Origin: Lumbricus terrestris
Taxonomy: Eukaryota; Annelida; Clitellata; Crassiclitellata; Lumbricidae
Reading direction: 5' to 3'
Length of the DNA: 64,000 nucleotides
Assembly (NCBI GenBank): GCA_949752735.1
Contig: OX457047.1
Location: 6,948,266 to 7,012,265, forward strand
The position numbers were made by a program, and so were the translations under genes. Position 1 is the first letter of the stretch. Each line of letters opens with the position of its first letter. Shown one piece after another: positions 43,721-54,543 of the stretch. The notes under the pieces are model-generated. The model made no database searches. It worked only from the letters and a program-made list of their open reading frames with translations, and was not told the DNA's origin.

Positions 43721-44251
43721 CGCGAATAATTTGCGTAAGCAAGCCGGTGGACCCTCTCCAACCTCTCTTTCCGAACCCGCGGGAGACCAGCATAATCAAA
43801 TCACGCGAAACATACGAAGAAGTGAAGTCACCATCTACTTATCATCTCCATCTTACATCATGAGTGTAGCAACAGGTCAAACAGTCATCGTCATTGAAAC
43901 AATGCACCTAATGAGGTCGACTTAAACGGTTGTGGTAGTCACAGGATGTCGCTACAGCACCAATATAATTAATATCGAACACTGTCATGCTTAAACACCT
44001 TTAAATCGTTTCTTCCCGACGCTATACAACCGTAATAATTATAATCAACACGGTTCAGTTAATATGAACAATATCTTTTGTTTCTTAATTCTGCCAGTCG
44101 ATAAGTCGTTTCGTTACAGTCATGTAAAATACAGGTCTTTAAAATTTTCTGCGGATGTCGTTCCTGGGGAGAAGGAAACTTCCCCCCAGAGACGTCTATA
44201 AATATTAACAACTCATTGGAAACAATAGAAGACGTCGATGGTATAGCTTAC
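43721..44251. other. dynein intron 1, remainder
   Basis: It contains ACACCTTTAAATCGTTTC and CCGACGCTATACAACC near 44003, the best-preserved plus-strand form of the window-wide motif. Nothing else was recognised. Confidence 0.5.
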
Positions 44252-44509
44252 CTCTGAGAATGGGATTCCGTTCTGCGAGATTTCCCTCTTCCAACTCTTC
44301 ATCAGCTGCTTCCGGTACTCCTGGTTGAACGGTCCGGCATAAGACAGGAAGCCAGTGGCCACGAGGACGTCACCAACGAGCTTATGGATCTGTGACTCGA
44401 AACTCTTACTCGCCGCCGTCCATCGAATCTTCTCACCCGACAGACCATCGATCAAAGCTCGAGCTCTGTTCATCTTTCGACGACAGTTCTCAGCATCGTC
44501 AACCAACTC
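44252..44509 (-). CDS. DNAH5/DNAH8-like: dynein heavy chain, first visible exon (stalk end, start of AAA5)
   Basis: The exon is 258 nt and encodes 86 residues in phase 0 at both ends. The acceptor is TCTTTTGTAG and the donor GTAAGC. It starts ELVDDAENCRRKMNRARALI, the C-terminal end of the antiparallel coiled-coil stalk that carries the microtubule-binding tip. It then has GEKIRWTAASKSFESQI and VLVATGFLSYAGPFNQEYR, the conserved entry into the AAA5 module. The preceding exon, expected to carry the rest of the stalk, was not found up to 64 kb. Identification is firm at family level. Distinguishing DNAH5 from DNAH8 needs an alignment. Confidence 0.93.
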
Positions 44510-45990
44510 CTACAAAAGAGATCTGACCGGGTTAATCTATTTAAGAATATTAACAAAGATTAGACAAGGTATGATTATTCGAGTATCAGATATTTCGTTT
44601 GAGGTATCATGGAACAATAGCTCATCTATTCATTACGGAAATGTATACATTATACAGCACCTGTCATGGGCTACTTACTACTCGGAGGTGTTCCTACCCC
44701 AGCACGGTTAAACAGGAGTTTTGAGTACGAAACGCGCAGCACAGAATCATTGAATCGAAGGATGGAGCAAAAAACAGCAGGCAACGCAATACCATGCTGA
44801 TGAACGCCTATTTAACGCAATACGCAATGATATACTGCATGTAATCTACCCATTATTCCCTCCACCTTTCCCCTCCTGTGGTCATGAGCTCCGTCCTCAG
44901 ACTTCTCTTTTCCGGAAAAAGATAGTTGCAACTTTATCTCTAGAGTACTGTTCAAAAACATTTTAACCTAGCAAACCCTACAACAAACACATCAATTAAT
45001 ATTATATAAACTGAACTTATGCATAAAACCTTTGCAAAATTAGTTATAGGCTATGTAACATGCTGCGTTCTGCCAGCCTGAAGTGCTGATTAAATGAAAA
45101 TTGATTGAATTGAGAATAGAACGCATCGGAATGGAGTGAAGCAAATGCAAAGCCAACGGCAGCACGCGTACCAGGGCGAGGGACCAACGACTGAAAAGGC
45201 GGCGTTCCGTCTTATAAGATGTACGAGAGAAAGGAACGAGAAGCACACCCAGCTTGGTAGAGCGGAGAGAAAGACGGCCCGAGGACAGTCCAGGACGTCC
45301 GAAGTAGGGACATCAGAGTTCGTGAAGGTGGATCATAGGGTTGAGCAAAACACAGCAGGTAATACCATATCAGCGCTCGGGAATAACCGGGTGCCCTGAG
45401 CTTGACTTTCGAGTGGTGCTCTAGAAATTTTGAGATTACGATTACTTCTTCTTCTGTTACTGTTTAACGTCCACTGTGTGGTATCACTGACCATTATTAC
45501 GATTACGATTACCAAAGCAGCAGTCGGGAATGTAACACGCTTTCGGTGAGCTACCGGAGAACATATAGCAAGTAGCCAGAGACGAGACTAAATCTGGGAA
45601 TGCGTCTCGTATATAAAGGTGTTTATCTGCGCAGAGCACACTACTCGGTCTAAAGCTCCCCTCCACCAAGCTGGAAGGAGTACAGAGGAGCAACAGTGAT
45701 CAAGTGGGGCTGTGATGGAGGAGTTAGATGTGATTGATGGCAGTGGCGCTTGAAGTAAATGAGTGAGCAACATTGCGGAGCTGTCGCAGCTGAGAATAAA
45801 AATTGGCGACGGAATGATGTCTTTAATTAACGGTGAAAAATATCCCTTAGTCTAGCATTACTCCAGCGTTTCGAATAGCAGAAGAAAAGGTTAAATGGAG
45901 AAAGTTAGACGCAACACAGCTGTTAGGCTATTGCCGAGTGCCCAGCCACATAAATTGAGGTTTCGATGGGTTGAGGGTAGGCGATTCGTC
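44510..45990. other. no dynein exon or other gene recognised
   Basis: The region has several medium open frames without known motifs. GGGTTGAGCAAAACACAGCA near 45340 and GGATGGAGCAAAAAACAGCA near 44759 show an internal repeat, and GATTACGATTAC occurs at 45434 and 45500. The upstream stalk exon of the dynein was not found here. Confidence 0.4.
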
Positions 45991-46401
45991 AACTTTATCA
46001 AATACCATGTATAGACACCTTCATATCACTTCCTTCCAACGTTACATATTTAAAAAAACCGATCATTCTTGCACCATCAAACCCCCTGCAAATCGCACAA
46101 TAAAAATTTATTAAGCAACTCCGATCGATAAGACATAATTTTCTACGAATCAAATCTGTTATGATGGCAATGTCGCTGTCCCGCATGTGTTAGTGTCAAT
46201 CCTGTGCTGCATAATGTAGACGGGCGACGCTGATCATCTCTGCTATGACGCAACGCACTTTGGACACAGCAAATAATCTCTGACCACGCATATCATGATA
46301 CCATCAACAGTAGCCTACCATAACAACTTGCTTCATTTTCTTTACTCCCTTTGGAATTACAAATGTTGCGGGTAAAATTCAAGATAAATATCAGGTTGGG
46401 T

Positions 46402-46680
46402 CAGTAGCGGGGGATTAGGGGCTAAACCCCCATGAAAAAGGCCATTCATTTTTCCCATGTAAAAATGAAATATTTGTAGGATTAGCCCCCCCCCCTTAAA
46501 ACCTTAACCAAATGACTAAAAAAAAAGGTCGTCAGAAATTTTGACAGCAGAAATGGAAAATTTTCTTCAGGTTTTGTCCGAATGAGAAAAAGGTCGTCAG
46601 AAATTTTTGCGAGACTGAAAATGGAAAATTTCCTCCCGCAGATTCAGCCCCACAAAACTGAAATCCTGGCGCCGCCACTG
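46402..46680. mobile_element. hAT-like MITE in unit A
   Basis: The ends CAGTAGCGGGGGATTAG and CCTGGCGCCGCCACTG are imperfect inverted repeats. The flanks GGTTGGGT and GGTGTGGT match at six of eight bases. The element in unit B at 50797 occupies the corresponding place before GATTTAAACG, so insertion probably preceded the unit duplication. Confidence 0.6.
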
Positions 46681-47669
46681 GGTGTGGTCAGATTTAAACG
46701 GCCTCACGCCGTATGTAGCAGTTAAACGTAATGTCAATGATAATTAATTGACATGTTTAGACACCTCTAGATTGTTTCGTTGCTATACAATATTAAAATG
46801 GTTTTAAACAAAGTTCGTTCAATACATTGCTCATTCCGTATTTCAAACTCCGCCCCTGATTGCACTCTGCCTGTGCCAGTCCCAAGCCTGGATAAAGGAG
46901 GAGGGCGTCGCTAATGGTCTTTGATACCACACAATGACGTTAAACTGAAACTACGCTACGCTTCATCCAAAAGAAACCTTTCACTTTGCCTTCTGAGTCC
47001 TTGGTAGCATCAGGTAATTTATATGACCAAAATTTCTTCACTGGTCACACTGGTAATACCAGTCCCAAGTATGGATAAATGAGGAGGTGACGCTAATCAT
47101 CTCTATCATCTTTGTTCTTGAACAGCGTGGCTAAAATATTGACTGTGAAGATTGATTGTCTGGTTCACGAAAGATGAATACAGCTGATGACCACATCCAA
47201 GAAACGAATCGACGAACGCCAGGTCAATACCAGCTATCTCAATAAAAAAAGAAGCACAGCCTTTTACTCCTATCATTGATGGGTCACTTAGCTGTATCGG
47301 AGATGTGCGCCTTGCCGCCTGCCATGAAGTTAAATCCGACTATTGCTGCACTAGTTGTCATCTGTTGCTACTGCACATGCAATCTAATTCCGTTCTAGTC
47401 ACTCTGATTGATTTACAGTACTAAACGAATATTATATGGCCAGCCATCTGGAATGAGGTCCAAAGCTGCGATTATTAATCTCACCATTTGAATTCTGTCG
47501 TAACAATACGATAGTACCTACGATACTGGCAGAATTCTCTCCCCTATTCAATTTCTCTTCTTCCAATGTGTATGCTGACTATTGCTCCTTTCATATACAA
47601 ATCTTTAATACCATTGCCTTCTTAAAGATAAATTTAATTACATATTCAGTTGTATTGCATTTTTTCTAT

Positions 47670-47860
47670 TCATCATTACCTGTAGATCCTTCTGGCTTAT
47701 CGCCATCATTGCCTGGTCATCTTGAAAACTCAATACATTGATCCATCTTTCTCCTATCCTTATCCGCTCTCCAAGGTCCTCTATTGCTTCTCTGACGAGC
47801 TCTTCTATGTAGATATTGAATTGAAGCTTTGGTAGCCGGTATCCTTATATCATTCATCTG
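47670..47860 (-). pseudogene. LINE reverse transcriptase core, decayed (unit A)
   Basis: The minus strand reads GYRLPKLQFNIYIEELVREA, EDLGERIRIGERWINVLSFQ and DDQAMMAISQKDLQVMMNR. This matches the LxFNIYIxxL and FADDxA blocks of LINE reverse transcriptases, with the catalytic box as FQDD in place of xADD. The flanks have no continuing frame. The same fragment recurs in units B and C. Confidence 0.75.
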
Positions 47861-49417
47861 CATAACTTTCGCAGTTCACATTTCTCTCCATCTATTTGTA
47901 TTCACAACTTTTGCCCCATATAAAACTTTCTCGTAACTCAAGTTACAGCTTTTTCAACTCTGCCAAGGAAATTTATACACACCTTCATATCGCTTCCTTC
48001 CAACGTTACATAGTTTAAATATTCTTCACCATCTTCGGTTGTAGTTCAAATAATTATTCTTCACCTCTCCGCTTCAAAACTCTATATACAGAAGGAATGC
48101 AGTTTGTAGGAGCTAAATCTGTGATGATAACAACGCCGCTGGCCTACATGAAGCAGCGCCAGGGTCAAAGCATCGATAAAAGAGGAGGGCTACGCTGATC
48201 CCTCTTGTTATGACATAGCGCCCATAGTAACAGCAACCAATCAATGACGACGTTTATTATGATACAGACAATTAGCCTTAAAATGTCCTTTTTTATTTTT
48301 GCATCTCTGGATTTGCCATTGTTTCGGGCACAAATTAAAAATAATGTACGACGAGTTTTGAGAGGGGAGAGTTTAACGGACTTTCCACCGTACGTAGCAG
48401 TCAAATTCTACATCAAGACCAAAAATATTATGGCACGTTTAGAAACATTTAGAGCATTGCGTTTCTATACAACATTAAATGGTATAAATAAACTTTCGTT
48501 CAATACGTGAGAACAATTTTTATCGTTGCCCGAAATGTCTCAGATAGATTCAGAACTCTGACAGACACTTCGTCACTGATCGTGCAGGTAATGCCAGTCT
48601 GAAGCAATGATGATCGAGGAGGGTGACTCTTTGTTACGACACAACGCAGTAAAATATTGATTTGAGAAATTGTGTTGTCCGGGTAACGAGGAATCAACCA
48701 ATACCAGCTGACGACCTCAACAAAGATAAGATACGACGGACGAGCGTATGATACAAGCTAGACCCACAAGAGAGGGAATCAGCCTTCCACTCTATAAAGG
48801 TGATGGTAGACAGGGCGTTATCGGAGATGTGCGCTTTGCTGGCTGCCTTGTTGTTAAATCCGACTGTTTGACATGTTGTGCCATGTTGCTACTATATCAA
48901 GAATGACCTTCCGTCGAAATGCGTTTATTACATCCGACCAGCAAAAACTTTGCTTCAAAAATCACTCGAGTCATTTTTTTCATGCGTTGGCTTGAGTGTG
49001 CTTCTGCGAAGGTTTCCTGAAGGGCGCTATGTAAGTCGTCGTCGTCGGTGCCTTATTCGTACGTCCGAACTTTGGCGGCACAAAGGACGATCTGTCTCCA
49101 CGAAGATCTCTGCTGCGTTGCTAGAAACTTCGTCCACTTGTGCTTTCATGGGGACTATAGAATGGTAGAGACCCCACTTCTTTTCATCCCGCAGTGCCGA
49201 ACCGTCTTCAGGGCTGTTCCCCTTACTCTGCTTCATGGCTGATCACTGTCGGAGCCATTGATCAAATCGCGCTAATCTTCCGCCTCCGATAGTTGCTATG
49301 TAAGTACATAATATTATAATGAATGAATGACTAAATGAACGAAGGAATGAATTATGCATTAATTATGCTCTCATAAAAAGCCTGACTGTGTTTCTCGTAT
49401 ATCGTTCGGCTGATGTG

Positions 49418-49484
49418 GAGTTGGAATCGGAGCGAGCGAAGTTGATCGCTGAAGTGACGGCCAATAATTAAGAGACGAATGCAA
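49418..49484 (+). pseudogene. copy of dynein exon 4 5' edge (unit A)
   Basis: The plus strand reads GAGTTGGAATCGG, AGCGAGCGAAGTTGATCGCT and GAAGTGACGGCC, nearly identical to the first ~45 nt of exon 4 ([15 protein letters not shown]). It then has AATAATTAAGAGACGAATGC with a small insertion and stop. The preceding 100 bp (GAACGAAGGAATGAAT, GCATTAATTA, CCTGACTGTGTTTCTCGT) match intron 3 next to exon 4, but four bases of the acceptor are gone. It is inverted relative to the gene. Confidence 0.85.
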
Positions 49485-50173
49485 GAATAGCAGTGATTTT
49501 GTTTCCTGAACACTTTCAAGTGTTTCTTATGCAGTTTCTGCTGCTGATCACGAATATCACCTTGAAATTGTCCCATCACGTAACGTTTTTGAGAAATCTT
49601 CAATTTTCTATTTATTCTCATATTTTTTAGCTATATTTCAGTTATGTTAAAATAAGCTTCATGCTATTGAGATGTCCACTTGGGACAGGTTTGTATTATG
49701 TTTGTGTTATAAATTTATATATTATAATGAATAAACTTGGATCTGCATGAGAATTGATGCTGGGTGTAGTTTGCCTGCAGTAGTCATAGCGCTATAAAAG
49801 CCGCTTCCATGCATGTATCCAACTCAGACGTTGATGTCACAGCAGCTTGTTTTTCGATGTCACTTTTGACTTTTCCAACGCTTTGTTTTATTATAATTAA
49901 TTATACGTAAGCTACATAAAAGTTAACCAGTTTTTGCATAGACAAGCATTTTAAACATAATATATTTTAAAACACGGTTGCTGATCGCAGAAATGTCTCG
50001 TCAGTGTCACAACAGCCGTGATACGTTCTGTCACATTTGCGATGAGTACACGATCAAATGCCAGAGACGCACCATGACTGGACTTGTTGAGAAAGCATAA
50101 ATGAACAGTTAATGTACTTTGGCTGCAAGATTGGCAATCAAGATAAAAAAAGTGGGCTCCTCACATTTGCTGA

Positions 50174-50248
50174 AGACGATGACGATGGCGATGGCGATGG
50201 CGATGGCGATAGCGATGGCGATGACGATGACGTTGACGATGACGATGG

Positions 50249-50287
<39 letters not shown>

Positions 50288-50288
50288 A

Positions 50289-50364
<76 letters not shown>

Positions 50365-50366
50365 GT
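50174..50366. repeat. (GATGAC/GATGGC)n and (GAT)n microsatellite
   Basis: Hexamers GATGGC and GATGAC grade into pure GAT triplets. Frames encode Asp-Gly/Asp, Met-Thr or Ser repeats and are artefacts. It lies at the boundary between units A and B. Confidence 0.95.
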
Positions 50367-50796
50367 GACAATAATAATTATGCACAATAATCATCGTCAA
50401 AATTAAGTCATAATATAGTATTACACGAGTCAGCTTACGAATCTTACCACGAATCTAATTAAAGGAGTGAGGAGGAAATTTCCATTTACACTCCTATCAA
50501 TAAGACATGGTTAATTACTGAAGGAATCAAAGCTGCCATGATAGCAACGTCGCTGTCCCACGTGTGGTAGTGCCAGTCCTGTGCCTGCATAAAGGAGGAG
50601 GACGACGCTAATCACCTTTGTTATAACACATCCCCATTGTGAACAGCAAACAATCTCTGACGTTACTTATTATGTTACTAACTCCTATACCCTTTAACTA
50701 GCATCAGTTTTACTGTAAAAACAAGCTACATTTTATTTTTATTTTTTACTACTTCGAAATTACAATTGTTTCCAGTAAAATTTGAAATAAAATTTG

Positions 50797-51057
50797 CAGT
50801 GGCGGCGCCAGGATTTTCGTTTTGGAGGGGCTGGATTTTCGGAAAACATTTTCCGGTTTCAGTCGCCAAAATTTCTGACGACCTTTTTTTAAATCATTAA
50901 TCGAAAAATCTTCGAAAATGTTCCTTTTCCATAATCCGCCCAACAGTCTGTCAACCCTCGTGCGTACCTTTACGGTTATTTGGGGGAGGAGGCTAAAGGG
51001 GGTAACTCGCCCAAATATTAGCTCCCCTAGCCCCCCTCCCCCCCAACGCCGCTACTG
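50797..51057. mobile_element. hAT-like MITE in unit B
   Basis: The ends CAGTGGCGGCGCCAGG and AACGCCGCTACTG are imperfect inverted repeats, and the flanks AAAATTTG and AATATTTG agree at seven of eight bases. Unit C lacks the element. Confidence 0.7.
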
Positions 51058-51720
51058 AATATTTGGCGATGTTAGATTTAAACGTCTTGCTCGCCGAACG
51101 TAGCAGTTAAACGTTATATCAAAATGACACGACTGTTTAGACACCTTTAGATCGTTTCGTTACTTTACAATATTATTCTGTTTAAATAAAGCTCGCTCGT
51201 TTCAAACCGCAAACTTCTGACCCTTTCATTGTCATTTTGACATCCAAATTATTTGGTCTCATATGGAATCAGATATCACACGAAAGTTTCGTACTGATAA
51301 TGCCAGTCTGAAATTATAATAAACGAGGAGGGTGTCGCAAATCATCTTTACCGTCTTTGTTATCACACAGGCTGACACAGCGCAGTTGAGTATTGATTAA
51401 AAATATTGATTTTCCGGATCACGAGAATGTATAGCAGCTGATGACGTCATTCAATATAAGATAAAACGAACGAGAGATCGATAATCGCTAGTCCCATAAA
51501 AAAGTGGCCTATTGATCATCTTTACCATCTTTGTTATTACACAGCGATGGTAGGCCGAGCTGTATAGGGGATGCACACCTTCATTTTGATGGCTATCATG
51601 CAGTTAAATTCGACTCTTGTAACGCGTCATCTGTTATCGTCATCTGTTATTACTATTTCGCTCAACTGCGTCCTCGTCACATTGAATAATTCATTGAAAG
51701 AATATTAGACCAGCACACTA

Positions 51721-51756
51721 TTGATCGCTGAAGTGACGGCCAACAACAGACGAATA
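51721..51756 (+). pseudogene. short extra copy of part of dynein exon 4
   Basis: The bases TTGATCGCTGAAGTGACGGC, CAACAACAGACGAAT reproduce an internal piece of exon 4 ([11 protein letters not shown]) with one change. It is followed by AATATTAGACCAG, also present just before it, so it lies in a local duplication. Confidence 0.8.
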
Positions 51757-51770
51757 TTAGACCAGGACTA

Positions 51771-51862
51771 ATGGATGGATGGATCCGATTTGACCAGGGT
51801 TTATGACAACAGAGGCCGTTACCCTGGACAGAAATTTGCTCGTCATATTACAACACTTGAGA
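51771..51862 (-). repeat. 80-bp hairpin repeat, minus strand
   Basis: The plus strand reads GGATGGATGGATCCGATTTG, ACCAGGGTTTATGACAACAG, GGCCGTTACCCTGGACAG. It sits between two exon 4 fragments in unit B and is absent at that place in unit C. Confidence 0.8.
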
Positions 51863-51911
51863 GCAAGAAACCTAATGGTTTTCTCTTTTATCGTTCGGTT
51901 GATGTGGTCAG

Positions 51912-52018
51912 GAGTTGAAATCGGAGAGAACGAAGATGATCGCTGAAGTGACGGCCAACAAGAGACGAATGCAGTAAGTGGACGATAACCTAATCTACCA
52001 TCTCAACTCAACATCTGG
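51912..52018 (+). pseudogene. copy of dynein exon 4 5' edge with acceptor (unit B)
   Basis: The sequence GATGTGGTCAG, the exon 4 acceptor, precedes GAGTTGAAATCGGAGAGAAC and continues about 107 nt to TCTGG. It is very close to exon 4. It encodes [21 protein letters not shown] and then a stop (CAG TAA), followed by readable VDDNLIYHLNSTSG. It is inverted relative to the gene and about 13 kb away from it. Confidence 0.88.
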
Positions 52019-52309
52019 TTAGCAGCACTATCAATGCCCTGTGTAGACACCCTCATATAACTCCCTTCCAACGTAACATAAATGAAATATTTGTAATGCC
52101 GTTTATGTTATCTCGACATTAGTAGTCTGTCGTAACAATGGATGCTCTCGTGGCAACAGAATTCTATCTCCTGTTCAACTTCTTTTCTTTCAATGTGTAT
52201 GCTCATTATAATCCTTCCGCTTATATGCGCCATCTTTTATAACCTCTGTCTTTTAAAAGTCATTTTTCATTCCATATTCGGCTTTTTTTGCGCTTCGTAT
52301 ATTTATCAT

Positions 52310-52470
52310 TACATGTAGACTCTTCTGGCTTATCGTCATCATTGCCTGGTCATCTTGAAAACCCAATACATTGATCCATCTTCCTCCTATCCTTATCCGA
52401 TCTCCAATGTCCTCTTTTGCTTCTCTGACAAGCTCTTCGGTGTAGATAATGAACTATAACAGTGACAGCC
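52310..52470 (-). pseudogene. LINE reverse transcriptase core, decayed (unit B)
   Basis: The minus strand reads FIIYTEELVREAKEDIGDRI, RIGGRWINVLGFQDDQAMMT and ISQK, the same fragment as in unit A with the same FQDD box. Independent substitutions show separate decay. Confidence 0.7.
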
Positions 52471-52729
52471 GGTATCCTTGTCTCTTTTCTTTGCCTAACT
52501 TACCCAGTTCACATTACTCACCATCTACTTGTATTCACGACTTTTGCCCCATATACAACTTTCTTTTAATTCTTATGGCTCTTCATTATATTCCCATACG
52601 ATACGCCTCAGCGAAAGTAATAACTTTTTCAACTCTGCCAATGAAACTTTTAAACACCTTCATATCCATTCCTTCCAACGTTACATAGCGTAAATATGCC
52701 AAACTTTTCCAGTTCCCACACACTCCAAA

Positions 52730-53113
52730 CAGGAAAGCCACTCATAGTTTTCCCCACCTAGATCTGGGTTGTTCGGACTTGTCTAGGTTTCTAAGTTTTT
52801 TTTCAGGACCTAGCTTTTTTATCACGGCGGTTTTTTTTGACTGTTATACATAAAAATAGATATTAAAGGTGAAAATGCACAAAATATGCGAAAATAGTCA
52901 AACATTTGATTTTATACAAAAACTGCAGAGGTCATCAGAAATTTTAACGGGAAACGGAGCAAATTTTGGTCAGATGACTTTTTAAAAAATGTCGTCATAA
53001 ATTTCAATCCCCAAAAATCCATGTATAATTATTTCAGAGATATTTCCGATCCTGCCTTTTCTAACTTGTTTCGGCCGCCTCTCACCTTTTTAAAATTTAG
53101 AGTGGCATCCCTA
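52730..53113. mobile_element. hAT-like MITE, ~390-bp family (unit B)
   Basis: The ends are CAGGAAAGCCACTCATAG and AGAGTGGCATCCCT, flanked by ACTCCAAA and TCTCCAAT. The interior has CCTAGATCTGGG, TTATCACGGCGG, GTGAAAATGCACAAAATATG and AGAGGTCATCAGAAATTTT. It is at the same site as the 62823 copy in unit C. Confidence 0.7.
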
Positions 53114-53199
53114 TCTCCAATTATTTTGTAATGTCACCTTCTGCCCCATTTGCCCCATTTGCAATGTCCTGTTCATTCTGTCTCTCAAATCTATAATCC

Positions 53200-54455
53200 T
53201 GTTGGAAATCAGGGTCATGGAGTTTAATTTGAGTGACCGTCCCCGTGTCCGTCTGGGTATCTGTGTCTGCCTGCAATAGGCATAGCCCATTTCTACATAG
53301 CCCAGTTCTACCTAGCCTATTTCTACCTAGCCTATTTCTACCTAGCCCGTTTCTACATAGCCCATTTCTACATAGCCCAGTTCTACCTAGCCTAGTTCTA
53401 CCTGAAAGGGGCGTGGCCTCGTGACGCATAAGTACGAGTGCGTGCGCAGGCACGGCAGTCACGTCAATGAACACAGTCACCGATCGGAGAGTCGTTGAGT
53501 GAATCGTCGAGTAACAGTCAGTCTTCGAGGAACACAGTGATCGGAAGAAACCGTCAGTGAATCGCCGTGACACAGTGGAAAGACGAGTCGGTCGAGCGTT
53601 GCGGGATCGAACCGCGGTGCAGTCAGCAGGAAATCGTCTGAGGAAAAACGCTTTGGAGAGCAGGACGACGATTTGACGACGCTGCCGAAATTCAGCGCCT
53701 GCCGACGACGAAAGGCTTGGAGGCCTTTGCGGTGCAACACTGTCGACTCGGGTTCGATTCTTGACCCGCGGTCGTGCTCTTCTGTAACCCGACGCCTACG
53801 GACGACCGAAGGATCGGTGATCGTCGCTGTGCCACGACGGGCAGGATTCAACGCCGGATCTGCCAACGCTTCCGACCGGGTGAGCGCAGTGGTTCAGCTT
53901 CCGACGCCGACGACACCGAGTCGGGTTCGAAACCCGACCCGCTTCACGGACTCTCTGCGTGCGCTGGCGAGGCAGCGGTGAACTACACGCCAACGACTGC
54001 TGATTCGACTCCGGACCTGCCGACGCTGCCGACTGGTGAGGACGGAAGGTTTGGCGACCTTCTGCATCTGACGACGATCGGGTTCGAGACCCGACCCGCT
54101 TCACGGACTCTCTGCGTGCGCTGGCGAGGCAGCGGTGATCTACAGGAAGACGACTCGGCGTCCTACAGTGACAATTGCGGTGAACAGTAGTGCAGTGGTT
54201 TGAGACGGTAGTGCTCCGAATAGTGCTCCGAACATTGCTCCGAACATTGCTCCGAACATTGCTGGCGCTATAGAAGTCGAACGAGAACTGCAGTACGAGT
54301 TTCTTCTTTGACGTCGTGAATAAATGAGTTTCAAGCCTGACGGGCTAGTCGTCAATCTTCAGTTGACGCCGGACTGCACAGACGGACGATTCCGACAGGA
54401 CTAGGGTTTGGGGTTCGGTCCCTGGTGTTAATTGCCCAAACCTAGTTCCGCTACA
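53200..54455 (+). repeat. 5' LTR, 1256 bp
   Basis: It begins TGTTGGAAATCAGGG and ends CCGCTACA. It contains a 14-bp minisatellite (CCCATTTCTACATAG, CCTATTTCTACCTAG types) at 53283-53402, two copies of a 157-bp unit starting near GGGTTCGAAACCCGACCCGC, GCTCCGAACATT repeats near 54224-54260, and a polyadenylation signal AATAAA at 54319. Open frames on both strands recur identically in the other LTR and are not genes. Confidence 0.93.
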
Positions 54456-54458
54456 AAC

Positions 54459-54476
54459 TGGCACCAGCAAGTGGGG
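54459..54476 (+). other. probable primer-binding site
   Basis: TGGCACCAGCAAGTGGGG starts three bases after the 5' LTR. TGG at the start matches the complement of a tRNA CCA end, as expected for minus-strand priming. I do not assign the tRNA. Confidence 0.7.
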
Positions 54477-54543
54477 TTTTGATTTCTTCGTTGGACGTCT
54501 CGTTACAAACTGGTTCCAGACACTGGAGTGAAAGAAGAACTCG

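Larger units (their letters stand above)
45991..50400 (+). repeat. higher-order repeat unit A
   Basis: This segment is roughly collinear with 50.4-60.9 kb (minus the LTR element) and with 60.9-64 kb. Landmarks in order are CCTTCCAACGTTACATA (46030), GTTAGTGTCAATCCTGTGC (46190), a hAT-like MITE, GACATGTTTAGACACCTC (46745), GGAGATGTGCGCCTTGCC (47298), an antisense reverse transcriptase remnant (47670-47860), a further CTTCCAACGTTACATAG (47995), AAATCTGTGATGATAACAAC (48115) and CAAGAATGACCTTCCGTC (48898). The unit is about 4.4 kb and heavily diverged. Confidence 0.6.
50388..53199 (+). repeat. higher-order repeat unit B, left part
   Basis: It starts with CACAATAATCATCGTCAAAA, shared with unit C at 60908, then GGAGTGAGGAGGAAATTTCC, ACTCCTATCAATAAGACAT and CCCACGTGTGGTAGTGC in both. 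It continues through TTTAGACACCTTTAGATCG (51134), the exon 4 copy, the antisense reverse transcriptase remnant and the ~390-bp MITE, up to the LTR insertion at 53200. Identity to unit C is visibly high, to unit A lower. Confidence 0.75.

Noticed and set aside
49418..52018. A second functional dynein gene on the plus strand
   Set aside because: Only the first part of exon 4 is present, with stops and deletions, and no neighbouring exons accompany it.
53121..54190. Open frames on both strands in the LTRs, repeated at 57657-58657
   Set aside because: They lie inside identical LTRs and include a minisatellite. They are better explained as noncoding LTR sequence.
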